Assembly: GCA_029556545.1 (NCBI GenBank)
Contig: JAKQEQ010000035.1
Location: 1-47,342 of the forward strand
From: Candidatus Hydrogenedentota bacterium
Lineage (GTDB): Bacteria; Hydrogenedentota; Hydrogenedentia; Hydrogenedentales; JAGMZX01
DNA length: 47,342 nt
Direction of reading: 5' to 3'
Within the stretch, counting starts at the first letter, position 1; the number at the start of each line of letters is the position of its first letter. A program made the translations under genes and the position numbers. Below are positions 1-10,600 of the stretch, piece by piece. The notes under the pieces are model-generated. The model worked only from the letters and a program-made list of their open reading frames with translations. It made no database searches and had not been told where the DNA came from.

Positions 1-69
1 TGAAGGCGAAGGCGAGGGCGAGGGTGAGGGTGAGGGCGAGGGGGAGGGCGAGGGGGAGGGCGAGGGGGA
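1..69 (+). repeat. GGCGAG-type hexamer tract encoding Gly-Glu linker
   Basis: About eleven tandem copies of a GGCGAG/GGGGAG/GGTGAG hexamer start at the window edge. In the frame of the hydrolase gene they encode alternating Glu-Gly, a flexible acidic linker. The units differ only at the wobble base of the glycine codon, so the peptide is kept while the DNA drifts. The tract probably begins before the window. Confidence 0.9.
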
Positions 70-940
70 GATCATCGAGTACGCGATCGGAGTAACTACG
101 CTCAATTTTGTAGATGCTTCACGTGGAAACCGGTCTGTGGACGCGCGCACCTACTATCCGGCGGATTACGCGGGGCAGAATGTGCCGCTTGCAGCGGGCA
201 CGGCAAGGTTTCCCGTCGTGGTCTTTGGCCACGGGTACCAGATTACGGTGGAATATTACAATTACCTGTGGCAGGCGCTTGTACCGAGAGGTTATTTTGT
301 CGTTCTTGCAGACACAGAGACCGTGCTGTTTCCAAGCCACGGAGAATTCGGCCGGGACTTGGCGTTTCTTGTTGATCAGTTCCAGGCGGAGGGTGTGAAC
401 CCGGCGTCGCCGCTCTACAGCCGGGTGGCCTCGCGTTCCGCCGTGATGGGCCACAGCATGGGCGGTGGCGCGAGCTTCCTCGCGGTGCAGCACAGTGCGA
501 ACATTACCACGATGGTGACGCTGGCCGCCGCCAACACGAACCCCTCGGCGATCGACGCGGCCGCGGGCATTGTCATTCCGGCGCTGGTGTTTGCGGGGTC
601 GTCGGACTGCGTCGCGCCGCCCAATTCGCATCAGGTTCCCATGTTCAACGGGTTGTCCTCTACGTGCAAGTACTACATCTCGATCACCCAGGGCAGCCAC
701 TGCCAATTCGCGCAAGGTTCGGGACTTTGCGAACTGGGCGAAACGTTTGCATGCCCGTTCCGACAGTATGTGGCTGATGCCACCCAGAAGGCGCTTGCCG
801 TTAGTTTTGCCGCAGCTTGGCTGGACTTTCATCTGAAGAATCAGGCCTCCGCGTGGTCCACCTTTACGGACGGCCTAGATATCGAGCAGGCTGCCGGACG
901 GATTGCCTACACGGGCGCTTGCGTGCTCCCGACGCGATGA
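2..940 (+). CDS. Secreted alpha/beta hydrolase, 3' part (5' end outside the window)
   Basis: The frame is open from the window edge, so the N-terminus is missing. After the (Gly-Glu)n linker comes an alpha/beta-hydrolase domain of about 280 residues. The nucleophile elbow reads G-H-S-M-G-G-G, with the Ser codon at 455-457. Candidate acid and base follow in the usual order: Asp in SSDCVAPP (codon 605-607) and His in GSHCQF (codon 698-700). The G-H-S-M-G-G-G elbow and the several cysteines recall cutinase/PET-hydrolase or chlorophyllase/dienelactone-hydrolase-like enzymes, so an ester substrate is likely but unidentified. The acidic linker suggests a modular, exported protein whose upstream domains lie outside the window. 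The stop is TGA at 938-940. The family call is fairly sure; the substrate is not known. Confidence 0.75.
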   Translation, partial: EGEGEGEGEGEGEGEGEGEGEGEIIEYAIGVTTLNFVDASRGNRSVDARTYYPADYAGQNVPLAAGTARFPVVVFGHGYQITVEYYNYLWQALVPRGYFVVLADTETVLFPSHGEFGRDLAFLVDQFQAEGVNPASPLYSRVASRSAVMGHSMGGGASFLAVQHSANITTMVTLAAANTNPSAIDAAAGIVIPALVFAGSSDCVAPPNSHQVPMFNGLSSTCKYYISITQGSHCQFAQGSGLCELGETFACPFRQYVADATQKALAVSFAAAWLDFHLKNQASAWSTFTDGLDIEQAAGRIAYTGACVLPTR

Positions 941-1213
941 CGTCACGCACGCGTTGGCTCGGGACCTCCGGGCGCTTGACTGAACTGGCGCCAAAGGCGT
1001 CGGGGTATGTTCACAGCATCGGTGAATCCTGAGCGGCCTTGGGTCAGTCAAACGGTGAAAAGTGGCATAGGGCTCCAGGATGCGAATATTATGAATATTG
1101 TCGCGGGGGTTGGAGAATGGACCTTGAAGGTATTGTCTGGCGCCGGGAGACGCTATGCATTGGAACGGACGCCCATCGACGGTAGCGCCTTAAAGGGGAG
1201 GAGCGCGTAGGCC

Positions 1214-2572
1214 ATGACGCAATACGACAGAGCGGTTTCATCGACGGACAGCGCGGACTCGTTGGCGGAATGGTCTGATGTGCCCCTCCTGGTGAATACG
1301 GCGGGCGAAGAGGAGCGGGAAGCCTTTTCGCGCAGGGCGAACGCGATCGAAGGTCTGGCGGTTATGACCTTCGTTCTCGTGGTGCTCTGGCCGGTAGCCT
1401 TTCACTTCGGCGTGCTCCGGGGATATGACATTGTCAACACGGTGACCAACGTCCTCCTCGTTTTCGGCGGCGCCTATCTCCTGCTTGTGGCGCCCGTCCT
1501 GCACAAAGACACGCGCGAGTCGTGGGGACTCGGCAACCCGAGGACGTTGTGGCGCATGCTGCGGGCCGGGCCGCTGCCTCAGCGTATCGCGCTGGCGGCC
1601 ATCCTGTTCGCGGTCTTCGCGGTGCTCAATTACGCCAATTACGTGAACTGGGAGCGCGTGCTCCACTTTCTCGGATTTCGGGGAAGCGTGCTGGTGGGTT
1701 TCACCAGCCAGTATCCGGGACGTCTGCTCACGCTTCTTTTCGGCGCGGTTGCCTCGGGGGGGATATTGCTCTTCGCGGTACGCTACGACAATTTTCTCAC
1801 GGCGTTTCGCACCGCGCTCGTGATTGCGTGCCCGCTCCTCGCGTTGATCTTCCTCGCGGCGTGGCTCCAGCGCGGTCCGGAGGCGTTCGCGCGTCTGCAT
1901 CTTGTCCCGTGGGTGCTTGGCGTCTTCGGGTACGTCTTCTGGGGTTTCATCCAGCAATTGCTGTTCAGCGCGTATTTCGGCACGCGTTTCCGCAAGGGCT
2001 TTGCGCCCGCGCCGCCCGCGCCCCTGCCGCCATTGAAGAGGCGGATTATGAAGTCTCTGCTCATCGGCGCCAACATTGCCTTCGCGGCCTACCTCCTGTC
2101 GCTGGTCGGTCTGGGCATCGCTTACGGCACCCGCAGCATCGAGATAGCGATTCCCATCGCGGTCGGGATCGCCGCCTTTCCCTTCGGCGTGCTCTACGGC
2201 TACTATCTCTGCCGCGACGCAAAACGGCTGCTGGTCGCCACGCTCACCGGCGCCTGCTTCGGCCTGATCCACATTGACTCGTATTTCCTGGTGGCCGTGA
2301 CCTTCGGCCTCGGCATCCCGCTGAGCTACGTGTTTATGGAGGACCGTAAGCGCAATTTGGTCGCGCTCGGTTTCGTGCACGGCTTGCTCGGCAGCACCTT
2401 TGGCGCGCTCTTCAGCAAGGGCCAGTCCGGGCTTCTCGAAGTGGATTACGGCGTCGGCCCGTGGAACATCGAGCACCCGACCAACGGAGCCATGGTCATT
2501 CCCCTGCTGTGCATCGCGGCGTTCCTTGTCCTGATCGTCTGGTGCAACCGCAACATTCGCGAGGACGAGTAA
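1214..2572 (+). CDS. CPBP/ABI-type polytopic membrane protein with degenerate catalytic motif
   Basis: The predicted protein has 452 residues, a charged N-terminus of about 45 residues and roughly ten hydrophobic segments. The C-terminal half carries the layout of the CPBP (CAAX protease and bacteriocin-processing) family. Motif 1 would be the FIQQLLFS segment, with Gln247-Gln248 where active members have Glu-Glu. Motif 2 is FGLIH (His353) and motif 3 is HGLLGS (His389). The family normally consists of intramembrane glutamic-type endopeptidases; loss of both Glu residues suggests a non-proteolytic or altered member. The ATG is preceded by a GGGGAGGAG ribosome-binding site ending about ten bases upstream. 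The next gene is convergent and ends only nine bases away. The 273 bases upstream hold no convincing gene. Confidence 0.6.
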   Translation: MTQYDRAVSSTDSADSLAEWSDVPLLVNTAGEEEREAFSRRANAIEGLAVMTFVLVVLWPVAFHFGVLRGYDIVNTVTNVLLVFGGAYLLLVAPVLHKDTRESWGLGNPRTLWRMLRAGPLPQRIALAAILFAVFAVLNYANYVNWERVLHFLGFRGSVLVGFTSQYPGRLLTLLFGAVASGGILLFAVRYDNFLTAFRTALVIACPLLALIFLAAWLQRGPEAFARLHLVPWVLGVFGYVFWGFIQQLLFSAYFGTRFRKGFAPAPPAPLPPLKRRIMKSLLIGANIAFAAYLLSLVGLGIAYGTRSIEIAIPIAVGIAAFPFGVLYGYYLCRDAKRLLVATLTGACFGLIHIDSYFLVAVTFGLGIPLSYVFMEDRKRNLVALGFVHGLLGSTFGALFSKGQSGLLEVDYGVGPWNIEHPTNGAMVIPLLCIAAFLVLIVWCNRNIREDE

Positions 2573-2580
2573 GAAACGCA

Positions 2581-3618
2581 CTATGCGAGCGGGGCGGCCC
2601 TATCCGCGGTCCCTTCCGCGGTCGGTTGTTCCTGGAGGCAGCCAAAGGCCATGCAGCGCATACCGGGAAAGACCACCGACGAGTCCGCATGGCCGAGGAG
2701 GATGCCGTCGCCAGGCGCGGCCAGGGTTTCCTGCAGCTTGCCGAAGGCGTTGTAGGTGCGCGCAACGGCCTGCGCGTGCTTCACACGGCGGCCCGGTTCC
2801 ACAAGAAACCGGATGACGCCGCTGGTCGACGCGATGGGCGTGTCGACGTAACGCAGGAATTCGTCGCGGAGGTCGGCGGGCACGGTGTGGTCGAGCGGCT
2901 CCTCGATGGGCGGCGTCATGCCGAGATGGGTCAGGATGCGCCAGATGACGCCGCGCCCGATGCGGGTCAGGCGCTCATCGACCACATAAGAGCCGCCGAG
3001 TTCGAGGGTGAGCGCCGGCACGTCATGGCGCAGGAGGCTGTACGAGAGGGTGCGGTGGGCCTCGTCGGTGTCGCGCACCACGAGCAGGCCGGCGGCTTGG
3101 CTCACGTCGCTCGCGACGTCATAGGCGGCGGCGTGATTCGCGCCGGGGAAGGGGTCGAGCAGCGTATACGGGACGGATTTCATCCAATCGTTGTGCAAGT
3201 CGAGCACGAGCGCCGGGCGCGTCTCCATGATCGTCGTGAAAATGCGATGGGCGATGCGCTCGCCCAGCGAACCCGCGCGGCTGCCGGGAAAGGAGCGGTT
3301 CAGGTCTTCCTCCGTGGGCGTGATGTGGCGCGACGCCGTCTCGAAGCCGAGGGGGTTCATGAGCGGAAACGCATGCACCGCCCCCTGAAGCAGCGGCGTC
3401 TTCCGCAACCGCTTGAACACGTCCTGAATGGCGACCATGCCCCCGACTTCGTCGCCGTGGCCGCACGCCGTCAACCAGACGACGGGCCCTGGATTCGTGC
3501 TCGCCGCGCTCATCATCGGCAGCCGTCGGCGCGACAGATCGGACCCCGTCAGGATGCTCAGGAACGAATACTTGAGCCGCGCGCCCGAAGGCCGCTGGTC
3601 TTTCCTCGCGTCGGTCAT
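2581..3618 (-). CDS. Succinylglutamate desuccinylase/aspartoacylase-type zinc deacylase
   Basis: The protein has 345 residues from the ATG at 3618, which follows a GAGGA ribosome-binding site; the longer open frame upstream looks non-coding. It belongs to the AstE/AspA (M14-like) family of zinc-dependent amide hydrolases. The first zinc motif is GHGDE (His54, Glu57), the substrate-binding motif is DLNRSFPG, the third ligand is His142 in DLHND, and the catalytic Glu lies in LTLELGG. The C-terminal 110 residues form the usual beta-rich lipoyl-like domain. Related proteins remove acyl groups from N-acyl amino acids; the substrate here is open. It is convergent with the CPBP-like gene. Nothing suggests an operon with the toxin-antitoxin genes upstream (118 base gap). 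Confidence 0.8.
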   Translation of the reverse strand: MTDARKDQRPSGARLKYSFLSILTGSDLSRRRLPMMSAASTNPGPVVWLTACGHGDEVGGMVAIQDVFKRLRKTPLLQGAVHAFPLMNPLGFETASRHITPTEEDLNRSFPGSRAGSLGERIAHRIFTTIMETRPALVLDLHNDWMKSVPYTLLDPFPGANHAAAYDVASDVSQAAGLLVVRDTDEAHRTLSYSLLRHDVPALTLELGGSYVVDERLTRIGRGVIWRILTHLGMTPPIEEPLDHTVPADLRDEFLRYVDTPIASTSGVIRFLVEPGRRVKHAQAVARTYNAFGKLQETLAAPGDGILLGHADSSVVFPGMRCMAFGCLQEQPTAEGTADRAAPLA

Positions 3619-3736
3619 GGAATCCTCAAAGCCCGCGCGTGCTGCGGCGCGGGAATAGCGTATGCTCAAGCTCGCTGTTCGCGGGTACACGGGGCGAGGC
3701 AAGTGCTCGATTGTAGTGCTTTGCGCCCAGTGTACC

Positions 3737-4075
3737 TTACACGCCATCGACGCGAAGCAGTTCCTCTATTTTGTGCAGGGCATCAGGAACCCGCCTTACC
3801 GCGGTTTCCCAGACGACTCGCAGGTCGATGGCGTCATACTTGTGAATGAGCACGTCGCGAAATGCGGCGAATTGTCTCCAGGGAACATCTGGCTCTATCT
3901 GCCGCGTTGCTGCCGAAATCCGCTTTGCGGCTTCGCCGAGAACTTCAAAGTTCCTTATCACGGCCTCCTGTTTCGTGCGATCGTTCAGGAACAGATCATG
4001 GTCTGGCCCGACAAGCTCAAGGATACGCCGTAGGGCGTCGCGCATGTGCTCAAGATAGAGCAAATCCCGACTCAT
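3737..4075 (-). CDS. hepT: HepT-like HEPN toxin (DUF86)
   Basis: The protein has 112 residues and the all-helical HEPN form. The active motif Rx4HxY is intact as R73-DVLI-H78-K-Y80. In the known MntA-HepT system the HEPN protein is an RNase-type toxin and the partner nucleotidyltransferase adds AMP to the Tyr of this motif. The ATG overlaps the stop of mntA in an ATGA quartet, so the pair is translationally coupled with the antitoxin first. All key residues are present, so the toxin is probably functional. Confidence 0.88.
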   Translation of the reverse strand: MSRDLLYLEHMRDALRRILELVGPDHDLFLNDRTKQEAVIRNFEVLGEAAKRISAATRQIEPDVPWRQFAAFRDVLIHKYDAIDLRVVWETAVRRVPDALHKIEELLRVDGV

Positions 4076-4362
4076 AGCGGAACTGCCTCGGAAAGTACAA
4101 GATCACGAAACCGGCCGCGCAGCCCGCCCTCGGTGATTACGTCCACTTTGCGTCCCAATAATTCCTCGAGATCCTGGATCAGCGCCACATGGTCGATAAG
4201 CGTTCTCCCTTCCTCGAGGCGAACCAGAATGTCGATATCACTGTCCGGACCGGCCTGTCCACGCACTACCGATCCGAAAACCCGCACGTTCTCACCGCCA
4301 TGCAGAGCGGCGATACGGAGTATCTCAGACCGCTTCTCGCGCAAGAGTTCGTCGACGCCCAT
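4072..4362 (-). CDS. mntA: MntA-like minimal nucleotidyltransferase antitoxin
   Basis: The protein has 96 residues with the polymerase-beta-fold signature GSx10DxD: G30-S31, then D42 and D44. Family knowledge: MntA inactivates HepT by AMP transfer to its active-site tyrosine. The C-terminal half (EELLGRKVDVITEGGL) is typical of the family. An AGGAGG ribosome-binding site precedes the ATG at the right distance. It is first in a two-gene operon and overlaps hepT by four bases. Confidence 0.88.
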   Translation of the reverse strand: MGVDELLREKRSEILRIAALHGGENVRVFGSVVRGQAGPDSDIDILVRLEEGRTLIDHVALIQDLEELLGRKVDVITEGGLRGRFRDLVLSEAVPL

Positions 4363-4460
4363 GAGTTTGGCCTCCTGCCCCTGATTCTAGCATGTCTTGT
4401 TCGTGAACAGTACCAACGCAAGCAAGGGGCAGTGGCCCCTTTTTCCAGGATTCGATGACG

Positions 4461-5321
4461 CTATTGGGCGGTCTTGCTGATCAGGAAGTGCACGAAAGCC
4501 GAACACGCGACAAGCATGAACTTTGCTTCATCAAACCCGACTGCTCCGCTGTCCTCAAGCATTGCGTGCCGGATACCCCCCTCATTGCTCGTATATCCAT
4601 AGAGTTTTTCGAAGGCTGCTCTCATAGCAGAGTGTAACCTACCCCGGCCTTCGAGAATCTTCAACGCTGGACCAAGTTGCGCCTTCTCGTTTCCCGTGAC
4701 TTGACACGCGACAGATTCTACAGCGCTGATTGATTCTTTCACGGTGTTGTAGTAATCAGGAACAGGTTTCTTGGAAAAGCACAGAAGCGCACGTTCAATG
4801 TGATGATAAGCCCCAGAACAGCCGCTCTGCAGCGAGGACGCGGAAGCATCTTGTATGCACCGCATTTCGATTGCGCTTCCTATGGGAACAACATGACCTT
4901 GAATGATCCGATATGCTGACATCTCCTCCTCGAGAACGGCGTTGAACTGCCCATCAATTCCCTTTGGTAAGTAGCGCACCTTGAGCTTCACTGCCAACCA
5001 ATTAATGAACTCGATCCAATCGTAAACTTCATTCCACGAGAAGGCGTAAAGAAGATCCCGAACCCATCCTCTGCACTGGCCACGATGCGGCACATCGTCG
5101 AGGGGCCTCTTAAGAAAATGCTGGGTCATATCCTCTGCAAGACGCTCCCAGCCATATTCAATAGTGTCATAGCCATTGTGCCTGTCAGGTCTGAGTATCT
5201 CCTTAACGGATGAGGCAACAACATTCCAGATGCTATTGCGTAAAGAGTCCCCCATATGGTCGGTTTGAAGAACAGTCGTTGCAGGCTTATGCCCCATGCG
5301 CTCAGAGAAGGTTGGTTTCAT
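4461..5321 (-). CDS. AbiJ-like abortive-infection protein
   Basis: The protein has 286 residues. The N-terminus (KPTFSERMG, then a short spacer and LRNSIWNVV) matches the AbiJ N-terminal domain 4 pattern, FSER(M/K)G...LRN.LWN. The C-terminal half (about 170-286) resembles the helical HEPN-like segment usually found with it, including GIRHAML and DEAKFMLVACSAFV. AbiJ-type proteins are linked with phage abortive infection; this one is untested. By eye its base composition is near 50% G+C, clearly lower than the flanking genes, which suggests horizontal gain. The ATG overlaps the stop of a 40-codon nucleotidyltransferase remnant in an ATGA quartet, so translation may depend on that upstream frame. 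Confidence 0.72.
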   Translation of the reverse strand: MKPTFSERMGHKPATTVLQTDHMGDSLRNSIWNVVASSVKEILRPDRHNGYDTIEYGWERLAEDMTQHFLKRPLDDVPHRGQCRGWVRDLLYAFSWNEVYDWIEFINWLAVKLKVRYLPKGIDGQFNAVLEEEMSAYRIIQGHVVPIGSAIEMRCIQDASASSLQSGCSGAYHHIERALLCFSKKPVPDYYNTVKESISAVESVACQVTGNEKAQLGPALKILEGRGRLHSAMRAAFEKLYGYTSNEGGIRHAMLEDSGAVGFDEAKFMLVACSAFVHFLISKTAQ

Positions 5322-5440
5322 ATCAATGGTCTCTCTGCCAGAAGGCTTCCAGTATCCCCAAGTCCGCGCACGCGCACATACCGCGCCGCGAGTTCGAGAA
5401 TTTGCTCTCGATATTGCCTGATGAGTTCGTCCGTGTTCAT
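5318..5440 (-). pseudogene. Truncated nucleotidyltransferase (MntA-type) leader frame, 40 codons
   Basis: From the ATG at 5440 the frame reads MNTDELIRQYREQILELAAR, the usual first helix of small MNT-fold nucleotidyltransferases. The matching part of such proteins would go on to an RVFGS and GSx10DxD catalytic core. Here, after Y21, it continues VRVRGLGDTG and stops at codon 41, with no catalytic residues. The stop overlaps the AbiJ-like start (ATGA). It looks like the stump of a second mntA-type gene left when the AbiJ-like gene replaced the rest. It may still serve as a translated leader. The family assignment rests on about 20 residues. Confidence 0.5.
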
Positions 5441-5494
5441 AGGCCGAATCTCCCGCGAGTATTCTAGCACTTCCCGCCGTGCGTTCGCGGTCAC

Positions 5495-5515
5495 GGGGCG
5501 GGACTGACCCCGCCC
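5495..5515 (-). terminator. G+C-rich hairpin after metG
   Basis: Eight perfect base pairs (GGGGCGGG with CCCCGCCC) around a five-base loop, 20-40 bases beyond the metG stop on the transcribed strand. No U-run follows, so it may be a Rho-assisted terminator, an RNA-stabilising hairpin, or a small palindromic repeat. Confidence 0.4.
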
Positions 5516-5534
5516 CTACGGCTCAGGCTTCGTC

Positions 5535-7277
<1,743 letters not shown>

Positions 7278-7322
7278 GATATGTTTCGCCCTCTGTTGTG
7301 TCGCAGTGCAATGAGAGCCCGA

Positions 7323-7352
7323 ATTCTACCGAATTCGCGCGCGGCGTGTCAT
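7323..7352 (-). promoter_or_regulatory. Possible sigma-70-type promoter of metG
   Basis: On the minus strand ATGACA (five of six to the -35 consensus) is followed after 18 bases by TAGAAT (five of six to the -10 consensus). The implied transcript starts near 7316, about 40 bases before the metG ATG. Confidence 0.35.
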
Positions 7353-7520
7353 CGTAAGCGTCAACCATGGTCAAAGGACATCGGCAAGATGCCCCTGGCA
7401 CGGGGCGCGCGGCGGCCGCAACCCGCACTTTATGTCCGCGCTATGCATACGGTACGGCGTGCGCGTCGTCATTGAACCCGCCCGGGACCAATCCTATAAT
7501 GCGGCGGGAGCACAGGCATT

Positions 7521-7620
7521 CCCTCTCCCCGAGGGAGAGGGTAAGGGTGAGGGTTCGCTCGCCCAAAGGGTCTGCCTGTGGGCGCCCGCCCCTCAACGCT
7601 GTTCCTCGGGGAGGGGAGTG
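7521..7620 (+). repeat. CCCTCTCCC palindrome / GGGTGAGGG dispersed repeat
   Basis: A perfect nine-base hairpin (CCCTCTCCC, loop CGA, GGGAGAGGG at 7521-7541) is followed by GTAAGGGTGAGGG, and about 70 bases on by an inverted partial copy (TCCTCGGGGAGGGGAG). This layout is a familiar REP/MITE-like element in many bacterial genomes. It sits in the 390-base gap between metG and the coiled-coil gene. The rest of that gap holds the metG promoter and nothing else I can recognise. Confidence 0.6.
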
Positions 7621-7667
7621 GAAAAGGACGGGAACCACACGACATCGCGGACGCGAGGCGCCTACAT

Positions 7668-10600
7668 ATGTTGCAACAACGCCCCGAGCTGCTCAGCCGC
7701 CTCCGCACGACCATCGGCGGATGGAAAGCCGAAGTAACCGCCGCACATCAGAGTCTGGTCGAGCGCATCGCGGATGCGCAGGACCAACTCGACGGGGTCT
7801 TGGCGGTGTTGGAGCAGCGGACCAGCGACGCTGAGGCGCTTGCCCGCGCGCAGGCGGAAGCAGGGGCGCCGCAGGCCGTCGCCGCGTTTCGCGCGCAACT
7901 CGTAGCCGCCATCGACCGCGTCGCGTCCGCCATCACCGTCTGGAACGCCGAGGTGGCCGGCGCGCAAAAGGGGCTCACCCGTCAGATTGCGCAAACCGCT
8001 GCCCAATTCGACAAGCTGCTTTACCTGCTCCACGCGCAGTCGGGGGACGCCGAAGCCCCGCCGGACGAACTCCTGGCGCGGTTTGACGCGCAGGACGCCG
8101 CTATCGCGGAGCTACAGTCGGAATTGGACGCGCGGGACCGGGCGTTGACGACGTTGCGCGCGGAAATGGACGCCTTGCGCCAAGCAGGGGCGGAACGGGA
8201 CGCGCGTCTGGCAGAGGCGGTCCAGGAGCGAGCCTTCTTCGAGTCGCGGGTGGCGCAACTGGATGAGGAACTTGCCCAAGCCCGCGAGGCGGAACGTATC
8301 CGAGAAGCCGAGGCCTTGCGCTCGGCCCGGGACGAAATCGCGAGTCTGCGCGCCGCGCTCGAGGAGCGGGAGAGCCGCGTCGCTTCGCTGTCGCAACGGG
8401 TTGCGGCGGCGGACGAGCAGGCCGCCCTTGCCCAGAAAACGATTGAGCGGCTGGACGGCGAAGCGGGGCGCCTGCAGGAGCGTGCCTCGGAGCGTGAGGC
8501 GGAAGCGGAGCGACTCAATGCCGCCGCCGAGCAGGCCGCAGAGGCCATCAACGCGCTCCACGCGGACCTCGAAGCCGCACAGCAGCGGGAACAGGCGGCG
8601 CTCGCGGACAGCGCCGCCCGCTCCGAAGGCGACTCCGAAATCCTCGAGGAGTTGGCATCCTATCGCGCGGCCATCGCGGAACGGGACAAGACGCTCCTCG
8701 CGTTCCAGGAACAGACCGCCGATCTCGCGCGCCAACTCGATACGCTGCGCGAGAATGAGGAGCACGCCATGGTGCGCGCCGGCGATCTCGCCGCCGCGCT
8801 CGATGCCGCGCGCGAGGCCGCCGCCGCGCGTGAGGCGCAATTCACGCGGGAGACCGCCGAGCGCGATGCGCTGATAACCTCGCTGCGAGAGCGGGAAGCC
8901 CTGGATGCGGTCCAACTGCGGGAACTCGACGCGCGCCTGGCGGCGGTCGTCGCGGAGCGGGACGCGGCTCAGGCCCGGCTGCACGAGATTGCGCAGGCCC
9001 TCGAGCAGGCGCACGGCGCCGCCGGCGACCGGGACGCCGCCATTGTTGCGCTGCAGGCGGAACGGGACCAGCGCGCGCAGGAGTGCGACGCCCTGCGGGA
9101 GGCCGCCACGCACCAGGAAGCGGTCCACCAAGGTGAATTGGCGGCGCGGCACGCCGAAATCGAGGCGCTGTGCGAACGGATCGAGGCCCTTGAGACCGAA
9201 GTGCGGGCCGCGCAGGCGCGCGAGCAAACCGCGGAGGATCGCGTCAAGGAAACGCGCGAGGAACTCCGGCGGGTTTGGGAGGAACAAACCCGGCGCGCCA
9301 AGGAAACGCAGGAAATTCTCGATTCGCGGCAGGAAGCGCTGCACGAGCACGAGCAGACTATCGCGGCATTACGCGAACGTCTCCGCGAGAGCGAAGAGCA
9401 GCTTGCCGCGCTGTCCGCCGCCAATACCGCGCTGAGCGAATCCATACACGCCTCCGAACAGGCGGCCGCTGAGGCGCGCGAGGCGTGGCGGGCCGAGCAA
9501 ACCGCGCTGACCGAGCGAATCGAGGAGGCGCGTCGGGAATGCGACGGCATGCAGACCGCGCTCCGGGAACGCGAGGAGGCGCTGGCGGCGACGCGGGAGC
9601 GGGCGACGGGCCTCGAGGCGCGCGCGACCGACGCGGAGGCGCAATGTCACGCCCTGCGGGAACAGTTGGCGGCGTCGGAGGCGCAACGCGCGTCGCTTGA
9701 AGGCGCGTGCGCCGAGCAAGACGCCTCGAATGCGCGGTTGCGGGAAACGCACGAGGCGGCATTGCGCGATCGAGACGCCGCGGTCGCCGCGCTGCGCGAG
9801 AATCTTGAGGGACTCCAGCGAGAAGTCGTTGTCTTACAGCAGCGAGAGGACGCGGCTGCCGCGCAGGCCGCTGAACTCGGGGCCGCGTTCGAGGGGCTTG
9901 TCGCGGAGAAGGCCGGGGTCGAGGCGCGGCTCGACGAGGCGCTGCGCACTATCGAGGAACAGCGGAGCGAAATCGCGGCGCGCGATGCGCGGCTTCGCGA
10001 ACTCGAGGCGCAGTCGGCCCAGGGCGCGGACAACGAGCGGCGTTTGTCGCAGGCGCTGGCCGAAGCGGAAACCACGGTGCGGGTGCTCAAGGAGGAAGAG
10101 GCGCGGCGTCTGGCTATTACGCAGCAGACGCTCGATGCGCAACAGGCCGCGCTGGACGAGCGGGAGGCGAACATCGCCGCGCTGCGCGAGACGCTCGCCG
10201 AGTTCCAGCGGCAGATCGGGTCCTTGCGCGAGCGCGAGCGCGCCGTGACGCTGACGGTCGAGGACCTCAGCGCGGAACTCGAGCGGATGCGCGCGGCCGC
10301 GCCGACCCAAGCGGAGGAAATGACGCGGGAACTATCGAGCAACCTCGCCGAGCAAGTGGCGTCGATGGCCGCACTCCGAACGCTGAACCTCGAGTTGCAG
10401 GAAGAACTCGAGCAGGCGCGCGCCCGCGAAGCGGAGCACACGACGGCTTTGCGCGACTTGCGAGTCGCACTCGAAAAGACCGCCGAGCGGGAACGTGCAG
10501 CCGGCGCAGCCCTTGGCGAGGCTCGCCGCGCGCTTGCGGGCACGCAAAGCGCGCTCGACGCGCGGGAGCGGAAGATTCAGGAGCAGGAAACCCGGATCGG

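Noticed and set aside
1007..1210. 67-codon frame before the CPBP-like gene
   Set aside because: No convincing ribosome-binding site or family; probably chance. A tiny leader gene cannot be fully excluded.
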